A DNA stretch of 30,557 bases from Nitrospirota bacterium. GTDB lineage: Bacteria; Nitrospirota_A; Leptospirillia; Leptospirillales; Leptospirillaceae. The DNA is taken from positions 1 through 30,557 of the forward strand of contig JAKCCY010000021.1 in assembly GCA_021838765.1 (NCBI GenBank). The letters run 5' to 3'. The position numbers and the translations under genes were made by a program. Under the pieces are notes generated by a model. It saw only the letters and a list, made by a program, of their open reading frames with translations. It had not been told where the DNA came from and searched no databases. This document shows, one piece after another, positions 15,876 through 24,142 of the stretch. Each line of letters opens with the position of its first letter. Position 1 is the stretch's first letter.

Positions 15876-18800
15876 CCGCCCCGCCTGTTGTTTTCAAACA
15901 TGTCAGCAGGCATCGGGTAGAGCAACCTCCATATCATCCGGATGGGCCTCTCCCCTTCATGGCTCTCGCATTCGACCGGACCAAGATAGGTGAAGGGCAC
16001 TGTATGCTGATTCCTTTTCTTCACATCGCGGGCAAAAACAAGGATCGTGTATCCCCGCTTCTTGTGTTCGATCAGATTTTGTCCTTTTTCGGATAAAGCT
16101 TTCGTATCGGACTGGGACTCCCAGTGAAGGAGGCTCTGGTTAATCGGGTAATCCGCATACATTGTTGTCGGGGAAAAGTCCTTTTCCGTTTTTCCAAAGG
16201 TGACAAGAAGCGCATAGGTTTTGATCTGTTTGAAGGGAATGACTCCAACACCCCGTAGCCCCGGAGTTTCAATGGAAAAGTGGCCAAGGACCCCCTGCAG
16301 GTCTTCATTTCCATAGCGCCCGTGAAGACGAAGCGATGTCCTGAAAGGAAGCTCCGGAACACTCGGACTTGCATCACTGTTCTCCAGCGCCCAGTCCAAA
16401 ATCTCCTGAAGATCAAAAAGAATGGAAGGATTCCTGCAAAGACGCCCGAAAGAATCCTCCAGGGAAGCCATCTTGAGAAGGCTGCCTTTTTTCCGCCAAA
16501 GTCTCCGATGGATCGGTGCTCCCCAGTTTCCCGAAATGGAGAGCGCCTGCTGAATATCTTTTTGCTGAAGACAGGTGATGGTTTTTTTCATCACCCGAAT
16601 TTCCTCCGGATCATTCATGAAAGAGGCATGAATCAGTGATTCCCGAAGAAGGGTGAGATCCGGATCTTTTGGCACCAACGCAAGACGAGCCCTTGATTTC
16701 CACTCACTCCAGCTTCTGGAGGACAGGAGAATGTCCGGCTCGATATCGTGGTACGTGACAAAATTTCCAAAAGTGAGAGGGCGACCCGTTTCAGACTCGA
16801 AGGTTTCCAGTCGCTCTGGAATGACCACCGACAAGTTTTTCAGGTTCTCACGGATATTTTCAAGAACTTGCTTCCGGGCAATCCGGTCAAGGCGGATCGA
16901 GCAACCAGGGGGAAGATGGGGAAAATCCTCCAGAACTTCCCGTTCAATCGAATAGCGATGGTGAGGAAGAAGGGCCTTCAGTTTGGTATCGATCCGGTAT
17001 CTCCGATGAACCTGACCAACAAAGTCCAGGACAGTGAGACAGTCTTTTTCCGGGGCATGGCGCAAGCCACGCCCCAACTGCTGCAGAAACACCGTCAGAC
17101 TCTCTGTGGGACGGAGAAAAAGAACAGCATTCACCGATGGCAAATCGATTCCCTCACTCAGCTTGTCCACAGTGAAAAGAAACGTCAGTTTCCCCGAAGA
17201 CAGATCATCCAGACGATTGCGACATTCAGGATTATTGACATCCGACAAGATGACATTCGACAAGATGCCTCGACGATTAAACTGCTCAGCCATATATCTC
17301 GCATGCTTCTGGCTGGCGCAAAAACCGATTCCCTTAAGAGAAGATCGGTCCGGAAGATATCGATCGAGTGAGGACAGGATCACTTCCAGCCGGTTTTTCG
17401 CCAAAACATCATCACCGGTGTAAACATTTTCCAGTGCGGAAACATCAAACCGCCCATTTTTCCAGAAACGGTCCTCTGACAATGCAACAGGGTCTGCCAC
17501 TCCAAAGTATTGAAACGGACAAAGAAGCTTTTCTTCCAGCGCTTCGGGCAACCGTATCTCTGCGGAAAACCGATTGCCGAAATCGGAAGCGACACTTTCC
17601 CCATCCATTCTTTCCGGAGTCGCGGTAAGCCCCAGAAGGACTTCCGGAGAAAAGTGCTCAAAGAGAGGTCGATAACTTCCCGCAGGACCATGATGGACTT
17701 CATCAACCACGATGAAGTCGTAAAAATCGCTTTTGAGTCGATCCCAGAGCCTCCGGGAAGACAACATTCCCACTGAGCAAAAAAGATGATCCAGACGTGA
17801 GGGTTCGTAACCCCCTCCAAGGATTTCGCCAAAAGTATGATCCCGAAGGACATTTCGGAATGTGGCCAGTGCCTGTTCAAGAATTTCCACCCTGTGCGCA
17901 ACAAACAGAAGTCTGGCCTGTCGATTTTTCCGCTCATGGAACCGCCTGAAATCAAAGGCGGCCACAACGGTTTTTCCGGTCCCTGTCGCAGCAACCACCA
18001 GATTTCTCTTCCGTCCATGAACAAGGCGATCACGGTCAAGAGCTTCCAGAATCCTTTCCTGAAAAGGATGCGGCCGCAAATCGAAGAAAAAAGCCTCCCG
18101 ATGTTTGTCGGGTTTTCTCGCCTGTAAGATGGCTTTTCTGAATGTTTCATTCTGATCACGACCGAAAGGGACAAACTCTTTACTGTTCCAGTAAGTCTCA
18201 AATTCCACACGAAACTTCTCCAGGATATGTCCCATATCCTGGGCTGTCACTTTCAGATTCCACTCAAGACCGCTGCTCATTGCCGGATGGGACATGTTCG
18301 AGGAACCGATATATGCGGTGGAGAATCCCGACAGGCGGTGGAAAAGATAGGCCTTGGCATGAAGGCGGGTCCGCTGGGTGTCATAGGAAACCCGTATCTC
18401 AACATTTGGCAGGCGAGAAAGCCATTCAACAGCCGGCGGATCGGAAGCCCCCATATAGGAGGTTGTAATGACGCGAACAGGGACCCTGTTTTTCAAGAGA
18501 TCCTCAAAACCTTCCATCAATAGTCTCAGTCCGGACCATTTGATGAACGATACCAGAATATCCACCCGATCAGCCGAGTACATTTCCTCCAGCAACTCAT
18601 GGGCAAGCTGGGGTTCAGACGGAGAACCCGTAAAAAGAGAGCTTTTCGCAAGGGGGGTTTGGGGACGGGGAAGACCGGTCCTTCCCGAATAGTGGGGCGG
18701 GGTGACTTCGAGAAGAAGGCTTTTTTCATCAGGGACCAGCCGCTTGTCCCTGAAATCATCAAGACCACCATCAAGAACAATTTGTTCCAGAAGATGATTC

Positions 18801-19015
18801 ACCAGACGTATCCGTTTTTCTGGCGGGGATTCCTGTAAAGCCTGATTGAGGACTTGAGAAACGAATGAAACATAGCGCGATGGTTCTTCTTCGGGATCGA
18901 CTTTTCCAAAAACCGGGTGAAGATCAGGGTGAAGACGGAAAATTTCTTTCAGTCTCTCATCAAGAAGTGCCTCGTAAAGCCCATAAGCGAGAGGTTCCAA
19001 TGGTTCTCCAGTCAT
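15872..19015 (-). CDS. SF2 helicase with N-terminal PLD nuclease and DUF3427-like C-terminus
   Basis: 1047 residues. After an about 130-residue leader comes a phospholipase D-type nuclease domain with LHAKAYLF (H219, K221) and GSSN (237-240), a single HxK motif, so it probably acts as a dimer. The helicase follows: ATGTGKT (about 343-349), DEVHHG (438-443), LTATPERMDG (463-472), DKLSEGIDLP and QQLGRGLRHA (645-654). The last 300 residues fit the DUF3427 type, seen in the same family. Such proteins are linked to DNA processing and are often found in defence islands; the activity of this one is unknown. It is coupled by ATGA to the glycosylase gene. No strong SD is seen at its ATG. Confidence 0.85.
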   Translation of the reverse strand: MTGEPLEPLAYGLYEALLDERLKEIFRLHPDLHPVFGKVDPEEEPSRYVSFVSQVLNQALQESPPEKRIRLVNHLLEQIVLDGGLDDFRDKRLVPDEKSLLLEVTPPHYSGRTGLPRPQTPLAKSSLFTGSPSEPQLAHELLEEMYSADRVDILVSFIKWSGLRLLMEGFEDLLKNRVPVRVITTSYMGASDPPAVEWLSRLPNVEIRVSYDTQRTRLHAKAYLFHRLSGFSTAYIGSSNMSHPAMSSGLEWNLKVTAQDMGHILEKFRVEFETYWNSKEFVPFGRDQNETFRKAILQARKPDKHREAFFFDLRPHPFQERILEALDRDRLVHGRKRNLVVAATGTGKTVVAAFDFRRFHERKNRQARLLFVAHRVEILEQALATFRNVLRDHTFGEILGGGYEPSRLDHLFCSVGMLSSRRLWDRLKSDFYDFIVVDEVHHGPAGSYRPLFEHFSPEVLLGLTATPERMDGESVASDFGNRFSAEIRLPEALEEKLLCPFQYFGVADPVALSEDRFWKNGRFDVSALENVYTGDDVLAKNRLEVILSSLDRYLPDRSSLKGIGFCASQKHARYMAEQFNRRGILSNVILSDVNNPECRNRLDDLSSGKLTFLFTVDKLSEGIDLPSVNAVLFLRPTESLTVFLQQLGRGLRHAPEKDCLTVLDFVGQVHRRYRIDTKLKALLPHHRYSIEREVLEDFPHLPPGCSIRLDRIARKQVLENIRENLKNLSVVIPERLETFESETGRPLTFGNFVTYHDIEPDILLSSRSWSEWKSRARLALVPKDPDLTLLRESLIHASFMNDPEEIRVMKKTITCLQQKDIQQALSISGNWGAPIHRRLWRKKGSLLKMASLEDSFGRLCRNPSILFDLQEILDWALENSDASPSVPELPFRTSLRLHGRYGNEDLQGVLGHFSIETPGLRGVGVIPFKQIKTYALLVTFGKTEKDFSPTTMYADYPINQSLLHWESQSDTKALSEKGQNLIEHKKRGYTILVFARDVKKRNQHTVPFTYLGPVECESHEGERPIRMIWRLLYPMPADMFENNRRGG

Positions 19016-19086
19016 TTGGACCGGACCAAAAGGTGTAACGTTCCGGTCTTTCGCGGATTTTCTGTTTGGTCGAGGGGAGGACCCCG

Positions 19087-20133
19087 CTATAATTTATTTT
19101 CACGACTGTCAGGAGAGATCGCAAAATCCATGGCGGAGAGATCATGCTCGGGAAGCTTGTCGCGATAAAGGGAATCAAGTCGGGCAAGACTCATCCCCGT
19201 CAATGGGTTCGAACCACCCCGACTTTTTTCCCAACGGTCGAGAGAGAGTGTGGCCCTGACCAAAAAAAGAGGAGAAGGATTTTCCCCGGCAATGGAAATA
19301 GCTCTTTCGAATGACTGGAGAATCTCCCCCTCCGGACGCTCTTTCATGGAGAGAAGTTCCGCCATGACTCTCCACATTTCCGATAAAAGGGCCCGGTCTC
19401 CCGTCTCCGAAGAGCGGGAAAGGGCCCGCTCAAGAAATGCGATGGCCTGATCCGCGTCTCTCATCATCTGAAATCCCTCTGAAACGGACAAAAGAGCCAA
19501 AACATCAAAGTTGCCTCCGGAAAGCTCCGAAAGGTGGCGGTCCATCTCCTTCATCCCCTCCTCCTTTTCACCGGAAAGGCATTTCGCCCACCCGGAAAGG
19601 ATACCCGCCTGGGAATACCAAAAACGGAGGCCATGTGCACGGCAGTGATCCTTCAGAAGATTAGCATGGCGCAAGGTTGGAGCAATCTCCCGGCGGAGCC
19701 GGTGAAAAAAGCTCTCTGCCGCCATCACCTGAGCCATGATCAGCGGATTTTCGGAGAGTCTGGCCAGATCAGGTGAGCTGTGATGAAAGTCAAAAGCCTC
19801 TTTTGATTCGAGAAAGATGGCAAGAAGAAGGGAGAGATAGGCCTGACAGACTGAAAGCGTCGCCGAACCACCAATAGAATGGGTCGGTTCATTATGATTG
19901 GAAGGAAGATCGATGCTTTCCCTCAAATCCTGCTGGGCCGTCTGGAAATGACCACACCAGAACGAACTGATGCCACGAGCTTTTTTGGCTTTCAAATAAA
20001 AGGTGGGTCGCTGGGACTGCCTTGCGGATACAAAAAGCTCATCACAAAACGAAAGGGCTTCTTCCCATCTTCCTTCAGCGGAGATGGCTTCCCATTTATC
20101 ATAAAGGGTGGAAAAGGTCGGCTCCAAAACCAT
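19087..20133 (-). CDS. TPR-like protein resembling the C-terminus of cyclase/AAA regulators
   Basis: The ATG at 20133 is preferred because AAAGGGGAG precedes it; a longer version from TTG 20214 has no SD. The 348-residue product is helical with TPR-like repeats, for example WEEALSFCDELFVSA, GILSGWAKCLSGEKEEGMKEM, ADQAIAFLERALSRSSETGD and LLSEMWRVMAELL. The GILxGWAxxxxGExEEG pattern is typical of the C-terminal TPR part of large adenylate cyclase/ATPase regulators such as the one at 23946-27854, but here it stands alone with no ATPase or DNA-binding domain. It may be an adaptor or a remnant. A weak -10 (TAGAAT, 20244-20239) lies upstream. Function unknown. Confidence 0.65.
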   Translation of the reverse strand: MVLEPTFSTLYDKWEAISAEGRWEEALSFCDELFVSARQSQRPTFYLKAKKARGISSFWCGHFQTAQQDLRESIDLPSNHNEPTHSIGGSATLSVCQAYLSLLLAIFLESKEAFDFHHSSPDLARLSENPLIMAQVMAAESFFHRLRREIAPTLRHANLLKDHCRAHGLRFWYSQAGILSGWAKCLSGEKEEGMKEMDRHLSELSGGNFDVLALLSVSEGFQMMRDADQAIAFLERALSRSSETGDRALLSEMWRVMAELLSMKERPEGEILQSFERAISIAGENPSPLFLVRATLSLDRWEKSRGGSNPLTGMSLARLDSLYRDKLPEHDLSAMDFAISPDSRENKL

Positions 20134-20292
20134 ACTCCCCTTTCTGCCCGAAGACCGGGAAACATCCAGAATGGAAGCGGCCAGCAGGCTGCCTGAATCC
20201 TTCCGGGAAAACAATAGAAATGTCAGGAATGAGGATGAATTCTATCACAGGGAAAACATAAACAACAGGAAAACTTCCGGGAACAAGAACCG

Positions 20293-21108
20293 TCAGTCTC
20301 CATATGGAGTTGAGAAAAATCTCTCAAATGTTCTCCTCTCATTTCCCGGACGGGAGGATTCCCATTCGAGAGCCCTCTGAAAGATATTCCTTGGAGAATC
20401 CAAAAGATCCCGGATCGGGGAATCCGGACTCCTTACGATTTCCGAAACCAGGAGACTGGCCAATGTGCACCCGCCGCCATGAAGCGACGGGATATTGACC
20501 TCGTTGCGATCAAGGACAAAACAACCAGTCTGATCAACAAAAACATCCGTCCTGACCCTGCCCTCCCGATGCCCCCCTTTCAGATAGACGGACACAGGAC
20601 CATAGAGATCCCGGATCTTTAAAGCTCCATCCATCAGACCGGACGCTCCCGGAAGAAGAGGACTCCCCAGAAGAACTTCGGCTTCCGGAATATTCGGAAG
20701 GACCATGTCCGCCAAGGGGAAAATGCAGGTGGCCATCTCCCGGAAAGAGGCCTCATCAAGAAAGGGATCACCCGATCCGAACCTGAAGATCGGATCGACA
20801 GCCACAAAAACATCATCGTCAAGATCATTCAAGATACCGATGACTGCACTCAAAGCATGCTCCGGCAGGAGACCAACTTTAACACCCCGGGGAGGATGTC
20901 TCTCCAGAAGGGCTCCAGCCATTCTGAGGATAAAGTCAGGATCGACAGACAACACTTCACGGACATGATCAATATTCTGAGATGTGAGCGCCACCGGAAT
21001 CCCCATCGGATGGACTCCGGACCATGACATGACCTTCAGGTCCTGGTAAATCCCCGCACCACCGGATGGATCAATCCCCCCAATAGCCCAGACCACCGGA
21101 AGTGTCAC
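20293..21108 (-). CDS. thiD: Hydroxymethylpyrimidine/phosphomethylpyrimidine kinase
   Basis: 271 residues of the ribokinase-fold ThiD family, which phosphorylates HMP and HMP-P to feed thiamine synthesis. Visible are GGIDPSGGAGIYQDLK at the N-terminus, GVKVGLLP, VDPIFRFGSG, LKGGHREG and the anion-hole box HGGGCTLAS. In most ThiD the last box is HGTGC, so the Thr is replaced by Gly. The ATG overlaps the stop of the M23-like gene (ATGA). It is last of the thiG-thiE-M23-thiD string. Confidence 0.87.
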   Translation of the reverse strand: MTLPVVWAIGGIDPSGGAGIYQDLKVMSWSGVHPMGIPVALTSQNIDHVREVLSVDPDFILRMAGALLERHPPRGVKVGLLPEHALSAVIGILNDLDDDVFVAVDPIFRFGSGDPFLDEASFREMATCIFPLADMVLPNIPEAEVLLGSPLLPGASGLMDGALKIRDLYGPVSVYLKGGHREGRVRTDVFVDQTGCFVLDRNEVNIPSLHGGGCTLASLLVSEIVRSPDSPIRDLLDSPRNIFQRALEWESSRPGNERRTFERFFSTPYGD

Positions 21109-21995
21109 GGGATTTCCAGAACCGCCACGGGAAATTTCGACAAAAGCAGCGGGTTGACGTGGGCGTTTCCCAAAACCGCCCCATAATGGAGGACCGGGCC
21201 GGTGACACGGCCTGTGTGGCCTAGATTTCCAACCACTTGACCCTGTCTGACACGCTGGCCCTTTTTCACTCGAATCCTTGAGAGGTGCAGGTATTCTGTA
21301 AAAAGACCTCCCCCGTGATCCAGAATGACCATATTCCCATCGTAATAAAACCTGTCCGCAATCACTACACGGCCTGTGTTTGCCGCCTTGACCGGCAACC
21401 CTTCCGGACCATCAATATCCTCTCCGGAATGTCTTGAAAGCGGGGTTCCGTTCAGAATCCGGATCGCCCCGAAATCATGGGTAATACGGCCATTGATCGG
21501 CATGACAAAGGGTTCTTGAAATGCGATCCCCGTTCGCTCTGCCAATCCCTGATGAATTTCCCGGGACTCCCTTCTTATCCGGTCGAAAAAGGATTTCGGA
21601 GGGTGAACGAAAGACTTTTTCACATGAAGACGACTTGTCATAAAATGGCGGTTCACGACCAGAATCGAGCGGGAGGAAACACCCGGACAACCAATAAAGC
21701 GGAGCGTATGAATTCCAGGATGATCCGCAAAGTCCACCCCCAATAGGGAAACCCTCCACTTTTCCTGGCCTTTTGACCAGCTCCAACGGGCCGGCGGCTT
21801 GAGAAAACGCGCCTGACGACCCAAAAAGCTTGCCGCCTGACAATGGTGTTCACCCCCCTCTTTGACAAGAAGTGTTCCTCCCAGGACAACCTGCACCGGA
21901 GATGAGTCCATGTCAGACTCTGAAGCTATCGCCAACGAAAACGGTGAAACAGCAAACAGAATATTCAACATGAAAATCGAAATAGCATTCTTCAT
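21105..21995 (-). CDS. M23 (LytM-type) peptidase-like exported protein, altered active site
   Basis: The start is the ATG at 21995 with GGGGAGGG upstream and an ATGA overlap with thiE. The 296-residue protein has a signal peptide (FMLNILFAVSPFSLAIA), an N-terminal beta-rich part and a C-terminal M23 domain: GRITHDFG, RHSGEDID (zinc His and Asp), GNMVILDHGGGLFTEYLHLS, VKKGQRVRQGQVVGNLGHTG. In the usual GPHLHF box the first His is missing: the sequence is GPVLHYG. The family's zinc endopeptidases cut peptidoglycan cross-links in the periplasm. Loss of this His suggests an inactive binder or activator, or altered catalysis. Its place between thiE and thiD is odd. Confidence 0.82.
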   Translation of the reverse strand: MKNAISIFMLNILFAVSPFSLAIASESDMDSSPVQVVLGGTLLVKEGGEHHCQAASFLGRQARFLKPPARWSWSKGQEKWRVSLLGVDFADHPGIHTLRFIGCPGVSSRSILVVNRHFMTSRLHVKKSFVHPPKSFFDRIRRESREIHQGLAERTGIAFQEPFVMPINGRITHDFGAIRILNGTPLSRHSGEDIDGPEGLPVKAANTGRVVIADRFYYDGNMVILDHGGGLFTEYLHLSRIRVKKGQRVRQGQVVGNLGHTGRVTGPVLHYGAVLGNAHVNPLLLSKFPVAVLEIP

Positions 21996-22618
21996 ACCGA
22001 CCCTCCCCGGGTCCATCCACCCCGAAGGGAAAAAGCCTTGGCCTTCGGATCGGCTGAATAGGCAAGATCTCCAATCATAGCGACTCCTGAAGCCCCCGTC
22101 TTCCTGACAGATTCAATATTCCCCTGATGGATCCCCCCGATGGCAACAACCGGGATCTCCGCTTCTGCCACAACCTGTTCCAGGAGCTTAAGCCCCTGGG
22201 GAGGGCCATAAGCCAGCTTGGACGGAGTTTCAAAAACCGGTCCAAAAAAAACATAGTCCGCCCCTTCGGCTTGTGCCCTCATCACTGACTCTCGGCTGTG
22301 GCAGGATACACCCAGAAGAAAATTGTCCGGTTTTTTTTTTCGGATGACATCCATGGGGATATGATCTTCCGGCAGATGCAGTCCGATAGCGTGAATCGAA
22401 AGAGCCATATCCAAACGGGTATTCACAATGATCGGGAATTCCTCCCCGAGGCTATCCCGCAAAAGATAGCCCAGATCCAGGAAATCCCGGACCGGGCCAT
22501 TTTTTCTCCTGAGAACGACAGCACTCACACCACCACTGACCGCTTCCTGCACCCGGGATACAATGACTTTTGCTGGAAGATCCTCCGGAGTCACAAACAG
22601 AAGCGGTAAAATCTCCAT
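21992..22618 (-). CDS. thiE: Thiamine phosphate synthase / TenI-family protein
   Basis: 208 residues from the ATG at 22618 (a GTG directly before it is an alternative; SD weak in both cases). It shows the TIM-barrel pattern of ThiE/TenI: VVLRRKNGP, IIVNTRLDMALSIHAIGLHLPE, LLGVSCHS, DYVFFGPVFETPSK, VVAIGGI and GVAMIGDL. ThiE joins HMP-PP and thiazole phosphate to thiamine phosphate; TenI aromatises the thiazole. NTR and LHLPE in place of the usual NDR and VHLGQ mean TenI or a divergent ThiE is possible. It sits 35 nt after thiG in the same operon. Confidence 0.8.
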   Translation of the reverse strand: MEILPLLFVTPEDLPAKVIVSRVQEAVSGGVSAVVLRRKNGPVRDFLDLGYLLRDSLGEEFPIIVNTRLDMALSIHAIGLHLPEDHIPMDVIRKKKPDNFLLGVSCHSRESVMRAQAEGADYVFFGPVFETPSKLAYGPPQGLKLLEQVVAEAEIPVVAIGGIHQGNIESVRKTGASGVAMIGDLAYSADPKAKAFSLRGGWTRGGSV

Positions 22619-22653
22619 CACATCCCGAAAGGAGGACTTCTCCTTCGGGGGAT

Positions 22654-23484
22654 TCAGGAGCGGGCTCCCGGAGAAGGCATTTCAAGCATCCCCTCAAGTG
22701 GACTCGAGGCATTGGCGTAAAGCTTTCTGCCCATCCGACCTGCAAGGTAGGCATCCCGTCCGGCAAGGACGCCGTAGCGCATGGCTCTTGCCATCCTTAC
22801 AGGATCCCTGGCTTCTGCAATAGCCGTATTCATCAAAACACCTGAAACACCCATTTCCATGGCAATTGCAGCATCGGAAGCCGTTCCGACTCCCGCATCC
22901 ACGATGATCGGAACCGATACTGTTTCCTGAATGATCCTCAGGTTATAGGGATTCCGGATCCCGAGGCCTGAACCGATCGGAGCGGCCAGCGGCATGACAG
23001 CGACGCACCCAACATCTTCAAGCTTCTTGGCCAGGATAGGATCATCATTGGTGTAAGGAAAAACGATGAACCCTTCTTTCACCAGGATCTTTGCCGCCTC
23101 GAGAAGTCCTATGACATCCGGAAAAAGTGTTTTCTGATCCCCCAGAACCTCAAGCTTGACCATATCGGAGATACCGGCGGCACGTGCGAGTCTCGCATAG
23201 CGCAAAGCATCTTCGACTGAATAGCAGCCGGCGGTGTTCGGAAGAATCTTGAACTTGTCCGTGGGAAGGTAGTCCAAAAGATTGGGCTCATCTTTTTTCA
23301 AAATGTTCACGCGACGGACAGCCACGGTAACCACATCCGCTCCCGAGGCGAGAATCGCCTCTCTGGTCTGCTCAAAATCCCGATATTTCCCTGTTCCGAC
23401 CCAAAGACGGGAACGGAAGGAAATGCCGGCAACCACCATTGGATCATCCATCTTTGCTGTATCTTCCAGCACTCCATTTTCCAT
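22654..23484 (-). CDS. thiG: Thiazole synthase
   Basis: 276 residues from the ATG at 23484, which has GGAGG about 10 nt upstream; the earlier ATG at 23514 has no SD. ThiG condenses deoxyxylulose phosphate, dehydroglycine and ThiS thiocarboxylate to the thiazole ring. Visible: [34 protein letters not shown], the Schiff-base Lys in MVKLEVLGD (K110), [21 protein letters not shown] and [11 protein letters not shown]. No thiS, thiO or thiH is seen here, so partners lie elsewhere. No TPP riboswitch was found upstream. Confidence 0.96.
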   Translation of the reverse strand: MENGVLEDTAKMDDPMVVAGISFRSRLWVGTGKYRDFEQTREAILASGADVVTVAVRRVNILKKDEPNLLDYLPTDKFKILPNTAGCYSVEDALRYARLARAAGISDMVKLEVLGDQKTLFPDVIGLLEAAKILVKEGFIVFPYTNDDPILAKKLEDVGCVAVMPLAAPIGSGLGIRNPYNLRIIQETVSVPIIVDAGVGTASDAAIAMEMGVSGVLMNTAIAEARDPVRMARAMRYGVLAGRDAYLAGRMGRKLYANASSPLEGMLEMPSPGARS

Positions 23485-23632
23485 AACGATATTTCCTCCA
23501 GACAATAAATTCATTGGACATGATCGACAAGATCCATTCTAGGACGGGAGTCGGGCGGGGGCAAGGATCGGAGAAAATTGTGAGTGCAAACATATCCTGG
23601 CCGGCAAAACATACTGGAAAAATGGAGGCCCC

Positions 23633-24142
23633 TTGAATCGAAGCGACAACGCCCGGTCCATACGGAGCCACGGAAGAGAAACCGATCTTCCACGGAAGAC
23701 TGTTCGACAGGCTCTTGCGTGCCCCAGCAGTTCACTCAGAGCCGTTCTGGATGGCGAGGTGGTCAATCTAACGGGGCTCGGGACGTTCGATGTCCGGATC
23801 GAAACCTCCTTTTCCCCGGTCTGTCGATTCCCTTCTCCTGAGGGGTTTTCAGCCCATACAGGATTTCTCCCCTTTTTCTCTGGTCCGGTGGGCGACCTCC
23901 CCTCTCTTTCCCCTTGGACCCGAGCATTCTGGTCCGGTTCTCCGTTTACGAGAGCTGTTTCTCCAGTTCCAGAGCTTCCCGGATATCGGGAAGGGAAGGG
24001 TCCGCTTCCGAACCGTCAAGAAGATCCGAAAGACCGGAAAACAGCGCAAGCGCCTCCTTTCTTTTCCCGGCGTACCCGAAAAATCTTCCCAGGCTGGTGG
24101 CGGCCCGAAGTTCGAGGGCCCGGGCGCCCTGCCTCCGGCTGA
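23633..24142 (+). CDS. HU/IHF-like DNA-binding ORF, divergent or decaying
   Basis: A TTG at 23633 lies four bases after AATGGAGG. The first 55 residues align with bacterial HU: NRSD at the start, DLPRKTVRQAL at the helix-turn of GLSKKDAEKAV, and DGEVVNLTGLGTFDVR at the HU signature strand GEKVxLxGFGTFEVR. After this the sequence no longer looks like HU apart from LPFFSGP, and the frame runs about 200 nt into the convergent end of the regulator gene. The true gene may be shorter and frameshifted. If functional it would bend DNA near the regulator; more likely it is a fast-evolving or broken copy. A second HU-like relic lies at 28166. Confidence 0.45.
   Translation: MNRSDNARSIRSHGRETDLPRKTVRQALACPSSSLRAVLDGEVVNLTGLGTFDVRIETSFSPVCRFPSPEGFSAHTGFLPFFSGPVGDLPSLSPWTRAFWSGSPFTRAVSPVPELPGYREGKGPLPNRQEDPKDRKTAQAPPFFSRRTRKIFPGWWRPEVRGPGRPASG

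Noticed and set aside
23485..23632. TPP riboswitch upstream of thiG
   Set aside because: The conserved CUGAGA and ACCUGAUCUGG-like segments are not present on the minus strand in this interval.
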